A stretch of DNA of 64,000 nucleotides. It comes from Dactylorhiza incarnata. Lineage: Eukaryota > Streptophyta > Magnoliopsida > Asparagales > Orchidaceae. A model generated the notes under the pieces. It was not told the DNA's origin and made no database searches. It worked only from the letters and a program-made list of their open reading frames with translations. Where the stretch lies: positions 3,399,501 to 3,463,500 of the forward strand of contig JAWHQI010000099.1 of assembly GCA_033032865.1 (NCBI GenBank), read 5' to 3'. The translations under genes were made by a program, and so were the position numbers. This document shows positions 9,439-22,056 of this stretch, piece by piece. Position 1 is the first letter of the stretch; every line of letters starts with the position of its first letter.

Positions 9439-12009
9439 ATGACCCGAGCGAATCCGTCAGAACTTGTAGACTTGGACCAAGAACTTGAGCGTACTCTTCG
9501 GAGAAAATCGCAAGTTCAAGATCCTACATTCCAAGAACTGGATGAGGATTCGGAGTCGGTTGTTAATATGGGCGAACCTAACCAAAATGAAGTCCCCAAC
9601 ATGGTTGCGGCCCCTGAATGGACTATGTCCCATTATGCAAGGCCTAACCTGGAAGGGACGGAAACTAGTATAGTCCGCCCTGCCATAAATAATAATAATT
9701 TCGAACTAAAGCCAAGCATAATTCACATGGTGCAGCAATACGTGCAGTTCGACGGATTACAAGATGAAGATCCGAATGCACATATTGCTAGCTTCCTTGA
9801 AATCTGTGACACCTTCAAAATAAATGGTGTTACGGATGATGCAATTAGGCTAAGAATCTTCCCATTTTCTTTAAGAACAAAGGCTAAGCAGTGGTTGTCA
9901 ACTCTACCTAGAGATTCTATCACCACTTGGGCCCAGTTAACTGAAAAATTTCTAACTAAGTATTTTCCACCTGCGAAAACTGCTAAGCTTAGAAATGATA
10001 TTTCTTCTTTTTGCCAAATAAATTCTGAAACGCTATATGATACCTGGGAAAAGTATAAAGAATTCTTAAGACGTTGCCCTCATCACGCTCTGCCTGTATG
10101 GTTACAAGTGCAGACGTTTTATAACGGGATAAATCAACATACTAAGCAAATGATAGACGCTGCTTCCGGTGGTACCTTAAATAACAAAACCCCGGAAGCC
10201 GCTCTTGAACTATTTGAGGATATGGCCATGAACACCTATCAGTGGAATGTGCCAAGATCCCGCCCAAACAAACCTGCAGGTATGTACGAAGTGGATAACG
10301 TCTCCCAGCTGGCACTACAAGTGGAAATGCTTAGCAAAAAGATATCTGAAATGAATGCTCCTTCCGCACCTCAGGTTTGGGAATTCGCAAAAGCCACCTC
10401 CAAACAAGCTGATTTCGTAGGCAATAGAAATGCTTATAATAATTATTCTGCTTCTAATTTTCATGCACCTAGTTTTCAGTTACCGAATAATTATAATCCT
10501 GCGCTGCATAATCACCCGAACTTTTCTTGGAGTAATCCTGCAAACACAACTCGCCCGCCTCTACAAAATGAATTTACACCACCTCCACCCCCTGTTAACT
10601 TTCAAAAACCTCCATCTTTGGAGGAGATGTTTTCAAAATATATAAGTACGAACGAAGCAACCGTCCGGAACTTAGCCGGATCCGTTAAAAATCTAGAAAA
10701 CCAAATCGGACAGCTCGCCAAAATAATATCCGAGCGACCGCCCGGGACTCTTCCCGCTAACACCGAGCCCAACCCGAAAGAGCAAGCGAAAGCTGTAACT
10801 CTTCGGAGTGGAAAGCAAGTATCCGGTCCGGTTAGCGAAGAGCCCGAGGCAAGATCCGCCCCTATTTTAAAAACACCACTCACTCAAACAGATTTTATCA
10901 CTCCACCTCATATTTTCAAAAACAACCCCGCCCCGCCTTATCCATCTCAACTCAACAAGGAAAAATTAGATGATCAATATCATCGCTTCCTGGAAATGTT
11001 TAAGCAAATACACATCAATTTGCCCTTCCATGAAGCGATATCACAAATGCCCAAGTACGCTAAGTACCTGAAGGATCTTCTAACTAATAAGAAAAAGCTA
11101 GAAAATCTATCGCACGTAACTTTAAATGCTGAGTGTTCCGCCGTCCTAACAAATAAATTACCGAAAAAGGCTAACGATCCGGGTAGTTTTTCTATCCCGT
11201 GCCTCTTTGGTGATCTATTTGTAAAGAACACGTTGGCCGACTTAGGAGCAGGCATCAACTTAATGCCATTCTCCTTGTTTAAAAAGTTAGGAGTGGGCAC
11301 CCTTAGCCCCACACGTATGAGTATACAACTAGCAGATAGGACGATAAAATATCCGCTGGGAATTGCGGAGGACGTGCTCGTAAAAGTAGACAAATTCATC
11401 TTCCCGGTGGATTTTGTCATTTTGGACATTGAAGAGGATGTCGAGGTTCCCCTAATCCTTGGCCTCCCCTTCCTTGCCACCTCCCGTGCTATCATTGATG
11501 TGAGTAATGGTAAGCTATTCCTCCGAGTTGGAGATGATGAAGTAACCTTCTCCATAACACCCTCTATGAAAAATACCCTAGAAAATGACGATTCGTGTTT
11601 TTTCTTAGATGTGTTAAGTGAAGACCCTTCTTTTTGTATTTCTGAAAATGGTTCTTCTTCTTTTTGTTCATCTTCAAACACCTCCACTGAAATATTACAA
11701 GAAATGAAAATGGCCATTGCTCCCGCCCCCTCAAATTTTCAAATTAAATCAAAAATTTTTGAAGAAATTACTTTTGAAAAAGAAAAGTCTTTCAAATCTT
11801 CATACGAGGAACCTCCCACTTTAGAACTTAAAGAACTACCCAATCATTTAAAATATGAATTTTTAGAAAAAGACTCTAAGTTACCAGTAATAGTGTCGGC
11901 CCATTTAAGTGGATCTGAAAATGCCAAATTGCTAAAAGTTTTACAAAAACACCGCCAAGCAATTGCTTGGCAGATTTCTGATATTAAGGGCATAAGTCCA
12001 TCTTTCTGA
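9439..12009 (+). pseudogene. A1 gag-protease ORF, cut by L1
   Basis: About 856 codons from the ATG at 9439 to a TGA created by the L1 junction. The retrotransposon gag domain is at about residues 100-235 (W-L-S-T-L-P, then F-L-T-K-Y-F-P-P). A proline/asparagine-rich linker follows, then the aspartic protease with active-site D601 in A-D-L-G-A-G-I-N-L-M-P and the flap-side region I-L-G-L-P-F-L-A. A start of the RT-proximal linker ends the ORF (Q-A-I-A-W-Q-I-S-D-I-K-G). Gag forms the particle and the protease matures it. No clear zinc knuckle is visible. The reading frame continues exactly at 13571 when L1 and one CTTTC copy are ignored, so this was one gag-pol ORF. Confidence 0.92.
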
Positions 12010-13565
12010 TGCAGGCCTACGTGTCCTCTACGCGACCGTGAAGCTTGGACACTAGCAAGTAGCTCCCTTGCGCTTAAACTACGCTCACGCACCTAACACA
12101 ACCATTCTAATTGCGCAATATTAATCACAACACAAGCGAAGGGTCGCGAAACCTCTTGAGATTGGACAAGGGCTAGATGCCAAATATCCGTTCACGCGAA
12201 AGGGATCTACACGATCCGAACGATTAGCCTTATCCTTAGATAATAGTCGCATACAGTCACAAATACAATCGGAGTTAACTCGGACTAAAATAGCGATTCA
12301 AAGAAGTCCAAATCAGCCCCAAAATGAATTCGACACGAAGGTATACCAGATCTCGAGATACAAATGTGAAATCAAAGGTTGGAACAACCCGATTTCTCAA
12401 AAGCGTCAAGAGACCTACCCGTTACAAAATTATCAAAGAAATTCGGACAATATGGATACTTTAAATTCAGATTTATAACGCACAAACAATTCAAATATTA
12501 GGATAAAAATTCCAGTCACAGATCCACCTCAATCTCACACCTAAGCAGAGGAAACGCACAAAAATAGTAGGGGAAGAGATTACCCAGAAATCAGCGAGGT
12601 GAACACACAAACGAGTAGTGAAAGGGCCACACTTCCACGGGATTCCACGGAACCGCACCGGACGGAGGAGACGCGAGTCACTTCCGTGGAGCCACACAGG
12701 GAACGAACACGAACGAGGCAGAGATGGAGGCCTCGGGTTGGATTGGCTCTATCGCTGGTAGAGTCGCCCGGCGGCAGAGGCCGGGTGGGTGGATCCGACG
12801 GCTTCACCAGGTGGAGGTAGCTGATAGCGGCGGTGGCGGTGGAGTTGAAGCAGGTCAGGTAGCAGTGGGGCGGCAGCGGAATCAGACGGTGGCGGAGGCT
12901 CCAGGAGCTTCACCAAGTCGGGGAGGAGAGGAGGCCGAGTCGCACGACACTCAAAGGGGAAGGTCGCCGGAGTCACACCGGCGGGCGTTGGAAACGGCGA
13001 GTCGCACGCCGTCGGGGTGAGCTGAATCGCACAACTGGGGGGGGGGGGGGGAACAAACCCTAGGAAAAAAAAGCAATTGCCTTTCTTTTTTTTGTCAAAA
13101 ATCTGATTGCCTTTTTCATTCCACATAACCAATATATATAAAGTTTACATATTAATCCTTAATTAAACCAAAACTTTAACTAAAACTATCACATAAACGT
13201 GAAACTACTAAAATGATACTTAAATTACTGCAGCATTAGTAAATCCCAAAATGCGATGGGCACCCAAAAACTACGCGGTCGCATGCTGCCGTGCGCGGAG
13301 ATCGTAGCGGCGAGCATCTTGGTGAACTTGATTGTTGCGGTGACGCGGTAGCGAGCGATGGTTGTAGCGGCAAACATCAACGTTGGCGGAGGATGTCGCG
13401 GCAAACTTCAACTCTTCAAGCTTGGCAAACATTTCGCGGCAACGGCCATCAACGTCTTCAAAAATATAATGGCGACGGCGGTCAGAAAAATGCGTCGAGA
13501 TGGCGTCACCATCTAACCGGTCACGAACATGATCTCGAACATATGGCGGGACGTCATCGCCATCA
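12007..13565. mobile_element. L1: 1.56-kb insertion, probable solo LTR
   Basis: The insertion has ends TGATG...CATCA and CTTTC duplications at 12002-12006 and 13566-13570. It splits a conserved codon run at the A1 gag-pol junction, and ignoring it restores the frame exactly. TG...CA ends with a 5-bp duplication and no coding domain fit a solo LTR. It holds an AT-rich TATA region near 13130-13145 (readable on either strand), a G14-15 run near 13038, and a GC-rich tract (12600-13020). On the minus strand that tract would lie downstream of the TATA box, as R/U5 does in N1. The TGATG/CATCA ends resemble those of A1 and N1. No partner LTR is in the window, so family and orientation are open. Confidence 0.7.
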
Positions 13566-13570
13566 CTTTC

Positions 13571-15547
13571 TGCATGCACAAAATTCTAATGGAAGATAAT
13601 TCACAAAATTCTATTCAACCTCAACGCCGATTAAACCCAAACATGAAAGAAGTAGTAAAGGGTGAGGTCGTGAAATTATTAGACGCAGGAATTATCTATC
13701 CAATTTCAGATAGCAAATGGGTAAGCCCCGTTCAAGTAGTTCCTAAAAAGGGAGGTATCACGCTAGTGTTAAATGATAATAATGACTTAATCCCAACACG
13801 GACGGTGACTGGGTGGCGTATGTGTATTGATTATCGCAAATTGAACGACGCCACCCGCAAGGACCATTTCCCCTTGCCATTCATCGATCAAATCTTAGAA
13901 CGATTATCCGGCCATAGCTTTTATTGTTTTCTCGATGGTCTCTCGGGCTACTTCCAAATTCCCATCTCGCCCGAGGACCAGGAGAAAATGACGTTTACTT
14001 GTCCTTTCGGCACCTTCGCCTATCGAAGAATGCCGTTTGGCTTATGTAATGCGCCGGCAACATTTCAACGGTGTATGTTGGCCATTTTCGACAAGTACGT
14101 AGAAAGTATTATGGAGGTATTTATGGACGACTTTTCCGTGTTTGGTGATTCCTTCGATTTTTGTTTAGAAAATTTAGAAAAAGTGTTAGAACGGTGTGAG
14201 GAGACCAATCTCGCCCTGAACTGGGAAAAATGTCATTTCATGGTACGGGAGGGATTGGTTTTAGGTCATAAGATATCAGCAAGAGGAATTGAGGTCGATG
14301 AAGCAAAAATAGAAGTGATCGAAAAACTGCCACCGCCAACCAACGTTAAGGCCATAAGAAGCTTTCTAGGACATGCCGGTTTTTACCGGCGGTTTATAAA
14401 AGATTTTTCAAAAATTACCAAACCACTCACTCATCTTTTAGAAAAAGACACTCCATTTATTTTTGATGATACATGCTTATCTGCTTTTCAATTAATCAAA
14501 AATAAGCTAATAAATGCGCCAATTATGATAGCTCCAATCTGGGACCTTCCATTCGAAATCATGTGCGATACAAGTAGCTTTGCGGTGGGAGCCGTTTTTG
14601 GACAACGTATATCTAAAAACTTCCACCCTATTTTCTACGCAAGTAAAACACTTACATCCGCGCAAGCGAACTATACCACAACGGAGAAAGAATTATTAGC
14701 AGTTATTTTTGCATTCGACAAATTTCGACCTTATATTACGCTTTCAAAAATTATTGTTTTTACGGACCACTCGGCCCTCAAATATTTACTTTCTAAACCG
14801 GATGCCAAACCACGCTTACTTCGCTGGGTCTTACTCCTCCAGGAGTTCGACTTGGAAATCCGAGATAAAAAGGGGGCTGAGAATTTGGCCGCGGACCATC
14901 TTTCACGATTAGATAACCCATTTATTGAAGATTTAAATGAACAAACTTTTAATGATTATTTTCCCGACGAGAAGTTATTATCAATCAACACTACTCCTTC
15001 TCTTTGGTTTGCAAACTTCGCCAACTACTTAGTAGCTCGAGTCCTCCCAAAAGAATTTTCCTATCAGCAAAAGAAGAAATTCTTCTCTGACCTGAAGAAT
15101 TATTTTTGGGAGGACCCGTATCTGTTTCGAGTTTGTGCAGACCAAGTAGTAAGGAGATGTGTTTCTTTCGAAGAAGGACAAAATATTTTCAAACACTTAC
15201 ACGAAGGACCGACTGGTGGGCATTATCAAGCCAATCGGACCGCTCACAAAGTACTTAGTGCAGGCTTTTATTGGCCTAGCCTTTTTAAAGATGCCCAATC
15301 GTTTGTGAGACGGTGCGATAGCTGCCACCGGACCAGAAATATCTCAAATAAAAATGAAATGTTGCAAAATTATTTCCTCGAGTGCGAAGTTTTCGACCTT
15401 TGGGGAATTGATTTTGTAGGTCCTCTTCCTTCTAGCCATGGTAATAAATACATTTTAGTTGTGGTAGACTACGTGTCTCGATGGGCAGAGGCCCAAGCTC
15501 TTCCTACTAATGACTCCCGAGTCGTTATTATTTTCTTAAAAAAATAA
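13571..15547 (+). pseudogene. A1 pol: reverse transcriptase, RNase H and N-terminal integrase
   Basis: The true segment begins at 13571. An upstream ATG at 13529 lies in L1 and is not meaningful. Reverse transcriptase: [15 protein letters not shown], and active-site F-M-D-D at 14120-14131. RNase [18 protein letters not shown] and [10 protein letters not shown], with the catalytic acids kept. Integrase zinc-binding H...H...C-D-S-C-H (about 15205-15340) and the first catalytic aspartate in [14 protein letters not shown] at 15545-15547, just after F-L-K-K, ends the ORF before the second catalytic aspartate. All other domains look intact. Confidence 0.93.
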
Positions 15548-16288
15548 TTTTCTCGATTCGGTACTCCTAGGGCCATCGTTAGCGACAGGGGTTCGCACTT
15601 TTGTAACGCACAATTTGCAAAAACACTTTTAAAATATGGCGTTACACATAAGCTTTCAACTGCTTACCACCCCCAAACTAACGGCCAGGTCGAGGTAGTG
15701 AATAGAGAAATCAAACGTATTTTAGAAAAAACTGTTTCCACCTCACGTAAGGACTGGTCACATAAATTAGACGATGCTCTATGGGCTTACCGAACAACGT
15801 ACAAGACCGCCATCGGTTGTACACTGTATCGGTTAGTATATGGGAAATCGTGCCATTTACCGGTCGAATTAGAACATCGTGCTTTCTGGGCCCTTAAATT
15901 TTTAAATTTTGATCCCCACTCCACCGCCGATCTTCGAAAATTCCAACTCAATGAACTCGATGAGTGGCGCTCCAATGCGTATGAAAATAATAAATTATAT
16001 AAGGAACGAACGAAATGCTTTCACGATAAAAATTTAAGGCACCCGAAAACATTTAAACCAGGCGACCAAGTATTACTTTATAATTCTCTTCTACGTTTAT
16101 TTCCTGGAAAATTAAAATCTAGATGGTCAGGTCCTTTTAATGTAAAGGAAGCTTATCCGTATGGAACTATTTTGATATCACACCCAGATAAGGGTGATTT
16201 CAAGGTTAATGGGCATCGTCTAAAACTTTATTTTTCTGGTGACAATGTTGACATGGACAGTGAAAAACTTCTTTTGTCTGGACTGTAA
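15548..16288 (+). pseudogene. A1 integrase, C-terminal part after the stop
   Basis: Same frame as the preceding ORF. It starts F-S-R-F-G-T-P-R-A, holds the second aspartate in V-S-D-R-G-S-H-F and the glutamate in [10 protein letters not shown] (D-D-E triad complete across the stop), and ends with the C-terminal domain W-S-G-P-F-N-V and G-H-R-L-K-L-Y. One nonsense change separates it from the rest, so integrase is truncated unless the stop is read through. Confidence 0.92.
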
Positions 16289-18045
16289 TAATTTGGATTA
16301 ACTTTTGAACTATATTCTTTTAGTCGAGCTCAAACGACATTAAACAGAGGGTGCTCTTGGGAGGCAACCTAAGGTTTTTAAAATTTGTTGTTTTAATTTT
16401 TCTTTGGCCCTGGATGGCTCTGATACTCTCAACTTCGGCGATCGCCTGCTTCAACATTGCTGGTTTCAAGAAAAATTCAAGATGATATTTCATGAAGATT
16501 CAAAGCGCCAGCAAGGGGGAGCGGCATCACACATCCTTTCAAGCCCATAAATCCAGGGAAGTGCCTGTTTCAGTTTTTCAGTTTTAATTTCTTTTCTTAA
16601 TTACCCCTTCCTTCACTCTCCTTTTCCATTGAGGACAATGTCTATCGTAAGCTTGGGGGAGAATGTCTTCTTTTCTTTTAGTAGTCTAAATTAGATTTTG
16701 GTAAAATCAATAGTACCCCTTGCTTTATGTTTTGTTTTTCCCAAAATATTTTATATAGCCTTAGTTAATTTCAAAATTTCTAATCCTACTTTTAATTATG
16801 TTTCACAAGTAAATTGTTGACTCATGTAGTGTTCTAATTCTATGTAGCATGTTAATCTGAAAAGTTTTTTCTAAAATCTTGTACTTTCCTTATCGTTTTC
16901 TCTTTTATCTTCTTTACTTTCGTAAAAAATTCTTCATCCACTATTTTCCTCTTCATTTTTAGATATATTTTGCAGGGTTAACTTTTGATTTGTGTAGTAA
17001 ATGTGAATAATCCTAGACGCTTATTATTCTTATTTTCAGGATAAGTTCATTAGTCTTTATTTAATATCTAGGGCTTACTTTTTGAAATCCTTCAAAACTC
17101 ATGCTTTAACTAAATTTAGAGAGCAATGAAAATGATTTAGGCCATTTTTTGTTTTAAGTTTGAGCCTTCATGCCAACCCTTAAAAAGAAACCCTTTGTTA
17201 GCCTCTTTTGAGCCTTTTCCCATGTTTTATTGTCACCTCCACTTATCAAAATTTTCACCAAAGCCAAAATTTCCAAACCTATTTGAATCACACTAACACT
17301 TTGAGTTTTATTTACATTTCTAAAAGAGTGTGATTGGTTTATTGCATGGAGAGCTTCAAAGAAAAGAATTTGCTCAAAAAGGAGATATTTTAAGCATATT
17401 TGTATTAGTTATCTTTGCCAAAATTTCAAAAGAAAAAAGAAAAAAAATGGCTATGAAAGAGAAAGAAAGAAAATATGCTATATGCTTATAATGAAGGATT
17501 GCCTCTTATCATTCATATCGGAAATTTTATAAAACTCATGTTTATGGTTTAGTGTGATTATAGCAATCACTTTTATCTTCGATTCCCATTCCAAATCATA
17601 TGCCTAAACCAAACATTTCGGTCCTAATAAAGTCCTCTTGATTCATGCTCCTAAATTTGCTTTAGCTAAGTAAAGAAGAAAAGTAGAATAGTTAAGTCTT
17701 GGGTATGAATTTAGATCCTTGTTCTTAGAATGATATAATTATAATTTGTCTCTTAGGGTTTAGTAACAATTCAATGCACTATCTCACTTGTTACTTTGCT
17801 CAATTTTATTTTAAAAACTTTTTAGTTAAAATTTTGGATGATTAATTTTTGTTAGTAAAGGGTATAAAAATTAAGCTTAAATAAAGTACTTATTTTAGGT
17901 TTCCTTTTCACTATTCTCCCTACTTGGAATTTCGCAAGGTACTCGTGTTTAGCATAATTAAATCTTTTTGATTAGTCATTTTATTTTATTAGCTAAAGCA
18001 TATTTCTTTGCTTGGGGACAAGCAAAGTGTAAGCTTGGGGGAATT
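16289..18045 (+). other. A1 3' non-coding region with two polypurine-type tracts
   Basis: No ORF and no env-like remnant was recognised in these 1.75 kb. AAGCTTGGGGGAG occurs at 16649-16661 and AAGCTTGGGGGAATT at 18031-18045, the latter directly before the LTR and therefore the primary polypurine tract. An A/G-rich tract lies at about 17425-17475. Several short blocks match the N1 3' region: GTTGACTC..GTAGTG near 16815 and TAGGCCATT near 17140. Confidence 0.8.
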
Positions 18046-19726
18046 TGATAATGCTAAATCTAGTTAGTTTAATTAGGTTATTTTTAGGATATTTACTCTG
18101 ACTTTTTGCTTATTGTTGTTTACCTAAATGCAATTTTGGTTCATTTTCCTATTTTTAGTGCTAACTTAAGTTTTCTGAATTTTCAGGTCAAAAATGCAAA
18201 ATTTCCTAAGTCACGCCCTAGGTCACGCCCGTGACCTAGGGCGTGTAAGTTGCTGTTTCCAGTTAAGCTGCTGCCAACATAATTCAGAAGATCTGGTCAG
18301 ACACGCCCAAAGTACACGGCCGTGACACACAAGTCACGCCCGTGACACGCAAGCCACGCCCGTGACCAGCCCGTGAACAGCTCAGATTCGACCAGCTGAC
18401 CACCGAATTGGTCACGCCACTGTTACACGGGCGTGCTTCCAGTCACGCCCGTGACTGCCACGTCAGCCAGCCGCCATCGCCCATGATCGCCGCCAGCGCC
18501 CATGACCCGACTAACCACCGAAATGGTCACGTCCTCAGTCACGGGCGTGACCTAGGGCGTGACCCATCAAATCGCGTCAGAATCGTGCGCCGAACCTGAT
18601 CCAAGCCGCAGAATTGATTAAACAATGTCACGCCCCTAGTCACGGGCGTGACTGAGGGCGTGACCGAGGCAGAAAAATTTCTATAAATTGAAATGACCTC
18701 CAAGCTTTCCCCATTCAGTTTTTGGAGAGAGAACTAGTGCTACTACTCTATTTTCAGTGTTTTTTATGTCATTTTATTCTCTTTCTCTCTCTCTCTCTTA
18801 TTTCAATGCATTTCCTTTTCTAGTTTTCATATGAATGTTGTAATGCCTTTGTAATTTCCTTTTATAGTGTATTACTAATGCTTAGTAGGCTTTCCATGCA
18901 ATTGTAATCTCAGTTGAACTTTTGTTTAATAAAAATGGTATGTTTTTGTTCTCTTAAAATCTTCATCATTTCTCTCTCCTACCCCTCCACCATGAGTAAC
19001 TAAATCCTCATAGTACTCGATCTTGATGATCTGAGGATGAGTTGATCAAGTTATGATCCTTTAGTCTTCTTTCACTTTCTAAAGTGTTGGGCCTTAGATT
19101 TACTCTTAATTAAAATTTAGTGGAGCTATATTATCGATATATAATCCCCACCTTTGCTTTCATTCTTGGCTAGCCGAGAGGCCGATAGTCTGAAGTGAGC
19201 ACTTAAGAGTAAAGAGAGTTACACACATTTCTCGAGAGAGAATGACGTAAATCTCCTGGATTGGAGTCAAACCCAATAGCGGGGTTCACCACTTAAAGCG
19301 AGTTTTAGGTATTCGAATACGGGACGAGAGTTCGGTCGGATTTTCCTAAACTCAGTTGGGCATATCTTCGAGAGAAGCATGTTCAAACTATAGGAACCCC
19401 CACGGTCAAGCTGCCCTTACTTTATTAAGTTTTAAGTTTGCTTTTGAATTTTGATCAACTTAGGCCGAAGTAAGTCAAGATCGAGTGCTATTTCTTAATC
19501 ATCGTTTAGCCGCACTTTTATCCAGCTTTTATTTCAACTTAGCAGACAAAACCATCCAAAAAATTATTAAGATAAAATAATAGTAATTCGTTTGAGTATA
19601 AGTAATCAACGGTTCTCGGATTTTAATACGACACTTGTGTTCCTATACTACAGTTCGATAGGTATACTTGCCTTCTCGGATTGCTAGTTCGGATTTTATT
19701 TCGTGCAAGCGGAATTTTAATCATCA
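18046..19726 (+). repeat. A1 3' LTR
   Basis: 1681 bp, matching the 5' LTR except for about eight substitutions, one fewer 17-bp unit and a shorter CT run. TG...CA ends are present, followed by the TACCT duplication. Confidence 0.95.
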
Positions 19727-19731
19727 TACCT

Positions 19732-19818
19732 TCTGACTCCAGTCATGTGCCTGGAGCAGCCACTGTCCAAATACCAAATTGGAGATTGGTTGGCATTTGG
19801 ACCTACCTGCAAGACAAA
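19732..19818 (-). pseudogene. S1 gag-pol junction and start of protease
   Basis: On the minus strand the gag stop (TAA, 19819-19821) is followed in the same frame by F-V-L-Q-V-G-P-N and then the protease active site in W-Y-L-D-S-G-C-S-R-H-M-T-G. The frame then runs into A1 and resumes at 7556. Having pol in frame with a gag stop suggests read-through, or splicing at the TGTCTTGCAG-G just after the stop. Confidence 0.8.
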
Positions 19819-21987
19819 TTACTTCCCCTTAGGTACCCAATCTGGATTGGGTCCTCGGTTTCTGTTAGGTTGATATAAAAGAACACTAAACCTCAGAGGG
19901 TTCTGCACTCTCTTTGCATTGAGCCTTGTTGGGTTGATCAAATAGTCCAAGGCAAAGTGGCCTACTTTCCCACAGCACCAACATTCATGTTTATTGTATC
20001 TTCTCTTCTGCTTCACCATCTGAGTGGGGTGGCAGTGCTGATGAGCAGAACAGCATGCTTCTTGCCTAACAGATCTTGGGTGAACTTCATATGTGTGAGT
20101 TTGGGGTGGAATCGGTCTCACCACATTTTGATTCACCTTCTTGGGAACATGCTTTGTAGGAACAACCTTTCCCCTACTCTTGATTGCTGTTGATGCAGGT
20201 TTGTTGGCTGAAGCACTTGACACCAGCACCTTCTTGTAGGAAGGTCTAGCTTCAGAATCTTTACCCTTAACTGTCTCCTGATTAAAACCAATACCAGCTC
20301 TGAACTGTCCAGAGAAGGTGTCAATGATAGGCATGATAGTTTTGGGCATCGAGAAGCTGGATGCCAGTTTCTTACCAGCCAACAACATTTCCTCAAGGTC
20401 CTTGATGACCTTGTTCTTCTGTCCCAATTCAGCATTTTTAAGCCTTATGGCTTCCTTGAATTTGTTTACTTCTTTGCTCATAGAAGCCAGCTTCTCAGCT
20501 GTCTCCTGGAGCTCAGATTGAACAGGCTTCAAGGAATCTAACTCCTTGGTCTGGACTCTGAGGAGTTTCTTACAGCTTTTGAAGGCTTTCCATAGGGCTT
20601 TATATTGCCTTATTAGTTCAGATTCAACATCATATTGGGATCTTGAGGCTGTGCTGTTGGCAGCAGACACACCCTCATCATCATCATGCACAAAATCCGC
20701 TACTGATTCAGAATTAGAGTCAGATAGAGGAGTTTTGTTGTTTACCTTCCCAGGAGAGATGTCATCCTGGTTGTCTTCACCTATGGCCATCAAGCTAATG
20801 AGTGCATCTTCCTCAGTGCCCGAGGAGCTTGAGTCAGAATCACTCAGTGTTCTGACCTTCTTTGCCATGAATCCTTTTTCTGATTTCCTTTTGCTCCTTG
20901 AGCTTCTTCTTTCTTCATGGTTCCTTGACTCCTTCTCCTTAGAGTGGCAGTCAGCAGCCATGTGACCTGTCTTGCTGTAGGAATAGCAAACAATATTATT
21001 TAAATCATGTTTACGAGAGTTAGACCTATACCTTTCCTCCCTGAGGGCTTTAGATCTGTCCCGATAATCGGGTATTCTCATACTTGAGGAGGAATTTCTG
21101 TGATTATCCCTCCTCCTTCTGTGTATCAGCTTCCTGAATTGTTTTGAGAGAAGGGCCACCTCTCTTTCAGTATCATCAGAATCAGAGGAGCTGGCTTCTG
21201 ATTCTTCACTGCTCTCAGATCTGCTCTGAGTTGCAGAGGTCTTGCCCTTGGCTCTTCTGGTGCTCTCAACCTTTAGAGCCACAGATCTTTCTCTTGAGCT
21301 CACCTTTGAGCTTTCTTCTTCAGCTTTCCTAGTGTTGAGCTGAAGTTCATGAGACAGCAGCTTCCCATACAGATTTTGGGGCTCTATGACGCCCAGCTGA
21401 CCCATCTCTCTGATGACACCGATCTTGATGTCCCATTATTTTGTGAGGGATCTGAGAAACTTGTCATTAAGTTCTGAGTTGGTGAACTCTCTTTCGTAGT
21501 TTCTCAGAGCATTCACTATCTTGAAAAATCTCTCATAGCAGTTGGAGATTGTTTCATTCTTGCCTTGCTTGAAGGCCTCATACTCTTGGTTGAGAAGGGA
21601 TTTTCTATCATCCCTTACCTCTTCAGTACCCTCCATGTATACGATCAGGGAGTCCCACATCTCCTTGGCAGTCTTGCAGTGAATCCGATTTTGGAGGGTT
21701 GAGTCATCTACGACACTCACGATGACATTCTGGGCCCTCTTATCTAGGCCTGCCAAGGTTAGCTCGTCCTTGGTCATGTCCTCATATTTCTTTACCACCT
21801 TCTTTGTTGGATCAACGATGGAAGCAGTTGTAGGGATGAAGGGACCCTATTGGATTGTCAAATAGATTCTTGGATCAGCCACTTCCATGAACAACCTAAC
21901 CCTTTCCTTCCAGATAGGAAAGTTCTCCTTTGAGCAGATTAAAAGTTTCATGGATCTCATCTCCCGATTCTGATCACCTCCAGCCAT
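19819..21987 (-). pseudogene. S1 gag
   Basis: The start is the ATG at 21985-21987, about 50 bp from the primer site. The copia gag (UBN2-type) region runs from P-I-W-K-E-R-V through M-W-D-S-L and Y-E-R-F-F-K-I-V. Then come acidic/serine-rich segments, a first knuckle with a lost cysteine (C-Y-S-Y-S-K-T-G-H-M-A-A-D-C), a coiled coil, FSMPKTIMPIIDTF, and a second knuckle whose last cysteine is tyrosine (C-W-C-C-G-K-V-G-H-F-A-L-D-Y). The ORF is about 720 codons, unusually long as in Sireviruses. In-frame stops lie at 21847-21849 (TAG) and 21433-21435 (TAA), so this copy is not functional. Gag would form virus-like particles and bind RNA. Confidence 0.9.
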
Positions 21988-22038
21988 AGTGAAACGTTCC
22001 ACGATCTAGATCAGACGGTTAAGTCTTCTTTTGATCAA

Positions 22039-22054
22039 CCTGGCTTTGATACCA
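22039..22054 (-). promoter_or_regulatory. S1 primer-binding site (tRNA-iMet)
   Basis: Read on the minus strand, TGGTATCAAAGCCAGG lies two bases after the LTR end and is complementary to the 3' end of initiator-Met tRNA, the usual copia primer. Confidence 0.9.
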
Positions 22055-22056
22055 CT

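Larger units (their letters stand above)
7557..19726 (+). mobile_element. A1: Athila-type Ty3/gypsy element
   Basis: A complete element of 12,170 bp with LTRs at 7557-9260 and 18046-19726 and TACCT duplications at 7552-7556 and 19727-19731. It interrupts S1 in the protease region. It has a tRNA-Asp primer site, a long gag-protease-RT-RNase H-integrase ORF and a 1.75 kb 3' non-coding region with no env-like gene. The two LTRs differ by about eight substitutions, mostly C/T, plus repeat-number changes: three versus two copies of a 17-bp unit and a different CT-run length. It therefore inserted recently. L1 splits the coding region and a TAA cuts the integrase. Confidence 0.95.

Noticed and set aside
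10980..11717. 245-codon minus-strand ORF
   Set aside because: It is the antisense shadow of the A1 protease region, which has clear homology on the + strand.
12580..13579. Overlapping ORFs of 75-127 codons on both strands in L1
   Set aside because: They are in a GC-rich, simple-composition region, overlap each other in several frames, and one runs across the L1 border. No domain was recognised.
16289..18045. Env-like gene of Athila
   Set aside because: No ORF or remnant was found; stops are frequent in all frames.
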